Below the pieces are notes generated by a model that saw nothing but the letters and a program-made list of their open reading frames with translations, made no database searches and was not told the DNA's origin. Both the position numbers and the translations under genes were made by a program. DNA of 64,000 nt from CAIOYC01 sp038327995 (GTDB lineage: Bacteria > Pseudomonadota > Alphaproteobacteria > Caulobacterales > Caulobacteraceae): positions 43,250 to 107,249 of the forward strand of contig JBBQLP010000002.1 in assembly GCA_038327995.1 (NCBI GenBank), read 5' to 3'. Of the stretch, positions 61,068-64,000 are shown in pieces. How positions within the stretch are numbered: position 1 is the stretch's first letter; each line of letters starts with the position of its first letter.

Positions 61068-61285
61068 CCCGCTCTTGTGACCGACCTGCAAATCCCACAC
61101 CATATCTTGTAGGGAACAAAGGCTGAATCGGCGCGCATCGCCGATTCGGTCCTGATTCGTTTCGCGCCTGTTCCGCGAGTCAGCCCGAAGCTGTTAACGC
61201 TCCAGAATTCCCCGCCCTTCCGCATTCAAACGGGTTCCGCAGCGCTCCCTACCGTTCTAGTCTTCTCCGAACGGGGAGGTTTCGG

Positions 61286-62944
61286 ATGGGCCATATTTCG
61301 ATCAATCGTCGCGGTGCAATGGTCGGCGCCAGCGCGCTGATGGCGGGGCGCGCCTGGGCGGCGGAGCCTGACGCCATGCTTCTCACTGGCGGGCCGATTT
61401 ACACCGGCGTTGCGGGCCAGCCGCCCTCTGAGGCGATGGTGATCCGGGGCGAGCATATCCTCTTCGTCGGGTTGCGGGCCGAAGCGATGTCGCGCGCGCC
61501 ACACGCAAAGCGGATCGATCTCGCGGGCGCCGCTGCGTTTGCGGGTTTTGTCGACAGCCACTGTCACCTGAGCAAGGTCGGCCTGCTGGACTTCAGGCTC
61601 AATCTGACCGGCACGGCTTCGCTAGGGGAGTTGAAACAGCGCCTCGCCGCCTATGCAGTCGCCCATCCTATGGGCGTGATTGTTGGCGACGGATGGATCG
61701 AGACGCACTGGCCGGAGGGCCGATTCCCGACAGCCGCCGATCTCGACGCCGTGGTGTCCGACCGCCCCGTTTGGCTTAGCCGCTCGGACGGGCACGCGGC
61801 GGTGGGCAACACCAAAGCATTGGAACTCGGCGGCGTCACCGCCTCTACTCCCGATCCGTCCGGCGGGCGCATCCTGAAGGACGCGGCGGGCAAGCCGACC
61901 GGAATGCTGATCGACAATGCGCTCGGTCTTGTCGAGCGCAACATCCCGCCGCCGACGCTGGAGGTGAAGACCGAGGCGCTGGAGCGCGCGGTGAAGCTCT
62001 ACGCCGCACGTGGCTGGACCGGGGCACACTTCATGAGCGCGAACCGGAGCAACCTCGCCATTCTGAACCGTCTGGCGAGTGCGGGCCGCGCTCCGATTCG
62101 CGTCGATCTCTATCTCGACATGCCAGAAGCGGAGGAGGTGCTGACCCATGGCCCCTCGTCCGACGCCGAGGGGCGCATCCGCGCGCGGGGCGTGAAGATC
62201 TACATGGATGGGGCGCTGGGCTCGCGGGGTGCGGCGCTGCTACAGCCCTATTCGGATGCGCCGGAGACGAGTGGGCTGTTCCGCGCACAGCACGACACGA
62301 CGTTGCCGATCCTGCACAAAGCCCTGGCCTCGGGCGCGCAGGTCGCCACCCACGCCATCGGCGACGCCGCCAACCGCCGCGTGCTTGACTGGTATCAGGA
62401 GGCGTTCGCTGGAACCAGGGCCGACCGGCGCTGGCGCGTCGAGCACGCCCAGATAGTATCCGCGCCCGACATCCCGCGCTTCGCCAAGCTCGGCGTCATC
62501 GCCTCAATGCAGGCCAGCCACGCCATCGGCGACCTCTATTTCGCCCCCAAACGCCTCGGCGAGGCGCGGCTGAAGGAGGGCTACGCTTGGGCCGACCTAT
62601 TGAAGTCGGGCGCGGTGGTCTGCGGCGGCACCGACGCGCCGGTGGAGAAGGGCGATCCCTTGATCGAGTTCTACGCCGCCGCCTATCGCCACGCCCTGAA
62701 CGGCTTCGCAGGCCCGGACTGGCATCTGGAGGAGGCGCTGACCCGCCCCCAGGCCCTGCATATGCTCACGGCCGCCCCCGCTTACGCCGGGTTCCGGGAA
62801 AAGGAGATGGGCATCCTCGCCCCCGGCCGCCGCGCCGACATTTCAGTCTTCTCCACCGACCTGATGACCGCCCCCTACGCCGACATCCCCAAGGCCCATG
62901 CGACGATGACCATTGTGGCAGGCAAGGTGGTGCACGAGGGGTGA
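61286..62944 (+). CDS. Amidohydrolase family protein, YtcJ-like, exported
   Basis: The 552-residue protein has a signal sequence with twin arginine (SINRRGAMVGASALMAGRA), then GFVDSHCHLSKVGLLDF (HxH metal motif), GARGVKIYMDGALGSRGA-like RGVKIYMDGALGSRGAALL, THAIGDAANRRVLDW and VCGGTDAPVEKGDPL. This is the YtcJ branch of the amidohydrolase superfamily. The Tat-like signal suggests folding before export to the periplasm. The substrate is unknown. Confidence 0.88.
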   Translation: MGHISINRRGAMVGASALMAGRAWAAEPDAMLLTGGPIYTGVAGQPPSEAMVIRGEHILFVGLRAEAMSRAPHAKRIDLAGAAAFAGFVDSHCHLSKVGLLDFRLNLTGTASLGELKQRLAAYAVAHPMGVIVGDGWIETHWPEGRFPTAADLDAVVSDRPVWLSRSDGHAAVGNTKALELGGVTASTPDPSGGRILKDAAGKPTGMLIDNALGLVERNIPPPTLEVKTEALERAVKLYAARGWTGAHFMSANRSNLAILNRLASAGRAPIRVDLYLDMPEAEEVLTHGPSSDAEGRIRARGVKIYMDGALGSRGAALLQPYSDAPETSGLFRAQHDTTLPILHKALASGAQVATHAIGDAANRRVLDWYQEAFAGTRADRRWRVEHAQIVSAPDIPRFAKLGVIASMQASHAIGDLYFAPKRLGEARLKEGYAWADLLKSGAVVCGGTDAPVEKGDPLIEFYAAAYRHALNGFAGPDWHLEEALTRPQALHMLTAAPAYAGFREKEMGILAPGRRADISVFSTDLMTAPYADIPKAHATMTIVAGKVVHEG

Positions 62945-63024
62945 GGGAAGTCCGAAACGCGGAGATTAGGGACTGACCGTTGCCGACCCATTGCGGACTT
63001 TCGGCGGAACGTTATGGTTTGCCA

Positions 63025-63337
63025 ATGAAGCCGATGGTCATCGCTCTGCTGTTCCCAGGCTGTTGTGGTCACATCTTCCGCGACACCTTTACTGTTGACG
63101 ATGTCGATGCGCAGGCGACGTCGGCGGTGGTCGCAGTCTGCGGTGCCGACACACCGATGCGACACGCTGGAAAAGTTTGAAGCCAGTTATCCGATAAACT
63201 GCGAGGGGGAAGGCAACCTCCGCGTCATCTTCTCTCACAATTCGGCTGTGACTTACCACATAGGTTATGTGACCCCCAGACGTTGGACAATGTTGGCATT
63301 TTATTGTTCGAAATTACACCTGCGCTCAGTTAGATGA
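63025..63337 (+). pseudogene. Small hypothetical protein, probably frameshifted
   Basis: One frame reads MKPMVIALLFPGCCGHIFRD and VVAVCGADTPMRHAGK before a stop at about 63180. Another continues KFEASYPINCEGEGNLRVIF and SAVTYHIGYVTPRRWTMLAF to 63337. Removing one A from the AAAA run at 63172-63176 joins them as HAGKFEASYPINCEG, a sensible protein of about 103 residues with three or four cysteines. No family was recognised and the ribosome binding site is weak, so the gene itself is uncertain. Confidence 0.4.
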
Positions 63338-63452
63338 TTGAGCGAAGGAATGACCGCTCCCCACCCAACGCGGTCATCGGAAGCGTCTGCTATCGGCGCG
63401 GACCAGCAAGGCCCCGCTTGCCCCGGCACTCCGACTCTCCCACCTTTACGGG

Positions 63453-64000
63453 ATGAGCGACCGACCCTCCGGCCAGCCGGCGTCCCGCATCGTCGCTGTG
63501 TTGGGTCCCACCAACACCGGCAAGACGCATCTTGCCGTGGAGCGGATGCTTGGCCATGCCTCGGGCATGATCGGCCTGCCGCTCAGGCTGCTTGCGCGCG
63601 AGGTCTATGACCGCATCGTCAAGTTGCGCGGCGCGCGTTCGGTGGCGCTGATCACCGGCGAGGAGAAGATCGTGCCGCCTCGGGCGGTATATTTCGTCTG
63701 CACAGTGGAGGCCATGCCGCTGACCCGCGAGGTCGAGTTCCTGGCGGTGGACGAAATCCAGCTTTGCGCCGACCCCGCGCGGGGGCACGTGTTCACCGAC
63801 AGGCTATTGCACGCCCGGGGCCGCTACGAGACCATGTTCCTGGGCTCGGCTTCCATGGCGCAATTAATTCGCCGCCTCGTACCTGACATTGAGTTCGTGA
63901 CGCGGGAGCGGTTCTCCACCCTTACTTACGCTGGCTCGAAAAAGCTTACCCGCCTGCCGCGCCGGACTGCCGTCGTCGCCTTCTCCGCCGAGCGGGTCTA
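63453..64000 (+). CDS. Suv3-like ATP-dependent helicase, 3' end missing
   Basis: The open frame starts MSDRPSGQPASRIVAVLGPT and runs off the window (about 182 codons seen). It has Walker A GPTNTGKTHLAVERML, the conserved GLPLRLLAREVYDR, TGEEKIVPPRAVYFVCTVEA and the DExx box AVDEIQLCADPARGHVF. These match the SUPV3L1/Suv3-type RNA helicases of alphaproteobacteria and mitochondria. GGGATGAGCG lies at the start. Its position near rpmB is typical. Confidence 0.9.
   Translation, partial: MSDRPSGQPASRIVAVLGPTNTGKTHLAVERMLGHASGMIGLPLRLLAREVYDRIVKLRGARSVALITGEEKIVPPRAVYFVCTVEAMPLTREVEFLAVDEIQLCADPARGHVFTDRLLHARGRYETMFLGSASMAQLIRRLVPDIEFVTRERFSTLTYAGSKKLTRLPRRTAVVAFSAERV

Noticed and set aside
62980..63180. 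66-codon frame as an intact gene
   Set aside because: The better reading starts at 63025 and continues after one-base correction; the intact short frame ends without a sensible C-terminus.

Overview
The window is high-GC DNA (by eye about 65%) with dense, often overlapping genes. Several markers point to an alphaproteobacterium, most likely of the Caulobacterales (Caulobacter, Phenylobacterium or Brevundimonas type): aerobic-type cobaltochelatase CobS and CobT with a BolA/J-domain pair, a CpdR receiver next to N-formylglutamate amidohydrolase, an ssDNA-type SWIB protein, rpmB beside DUF3108 and a Suv3-like helicase, and an EcfG-type promoter. The genus is inference. No phage, CRISPR array or intact insertion sequence was seen.

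Layout. 1-8.4 kb: scattered housekeeping and accessory genes (VOC proteins, histidine phosphatase, a deacetylase/acetyltransferase divergent pair, VWA-CoxE protein, WecG-type glycosyltransferase, thioesterase, S1/P1 nuclease). 8.4-15.8 kb: a leftward sulfate-assimilation operon (cysG, DUF2849, cysI, DUF934, cysH, fpr, then nitroreductase and GST) with a divergent LysR gene. 15.8-25.4 kb: chorismate mutase, Hpt protein, PlsC-type acyltransferase, tRNA-Lys, a Baeyer-Villiger-type monooxygenase with an amidohydrolase, zwf, a PLP decarboxylase and SWIB. 25.4-28.6 kb: a leftward three-gene operon matching the URC uracil-catabolism pathway (URC1-like GTP cyclohydrolase II homologue, URC4/DUF1688, uracil phosphoribosyltransferase). 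28.6-38.4 kb: a leftward nine-gene operon with start/stop overlaps or gaps of only a few bases throughout, from an EcfG-like promoter to a rho-independent terminator. It encodes an SDR, a gluconate-dehydrogenase-like small subunit with a GMC flavoprotein, a family 1-like glycosidase, a hydrolase, an FMN 2-hydroxyacid dehydrogenase, a royal-jelly/lactonase-like propeller, a DUF1440 membrane protein and a PoxB-like TPP enzyme. 38.4-42 kb: DUF417, fasciclin, AraC regulator, thiolase.

42-50.4 kb has an accessory character: a PaoABC-like molybdenum aldehyde oxidoreductase operon, a fragment of an IS21-type IstB, an FeS-type photolyase, two coupled response regulators, gene-poor stretches and tRNA-Ser. 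50.5-64 kb returns to conserved core: N-formylglutamate amidohydrolase, cpdR, tRNA-Val, bolA, J-domain protein, cobS, three very small genes, a holin-like membrane protein, a DUF3089 hydrolase, cobT coupled to a second FMN hydroxyacid dehydrogenase, rpmB, a DUF3108 protein, a YtcJ-like amidohydrolase and the start of a Suv3-like helicase cut by the window end.

Five reading frames (a VOC protein, the glycosidase, the PaoB-like subunit, the photolyase and a small hypothetical gene) are each broken by what looks like a one-base indel, mostly in short homopolymer runs. Either the assembly carries indel errors or these genes are recent pseudogenes; the sequence alone cannot decide.
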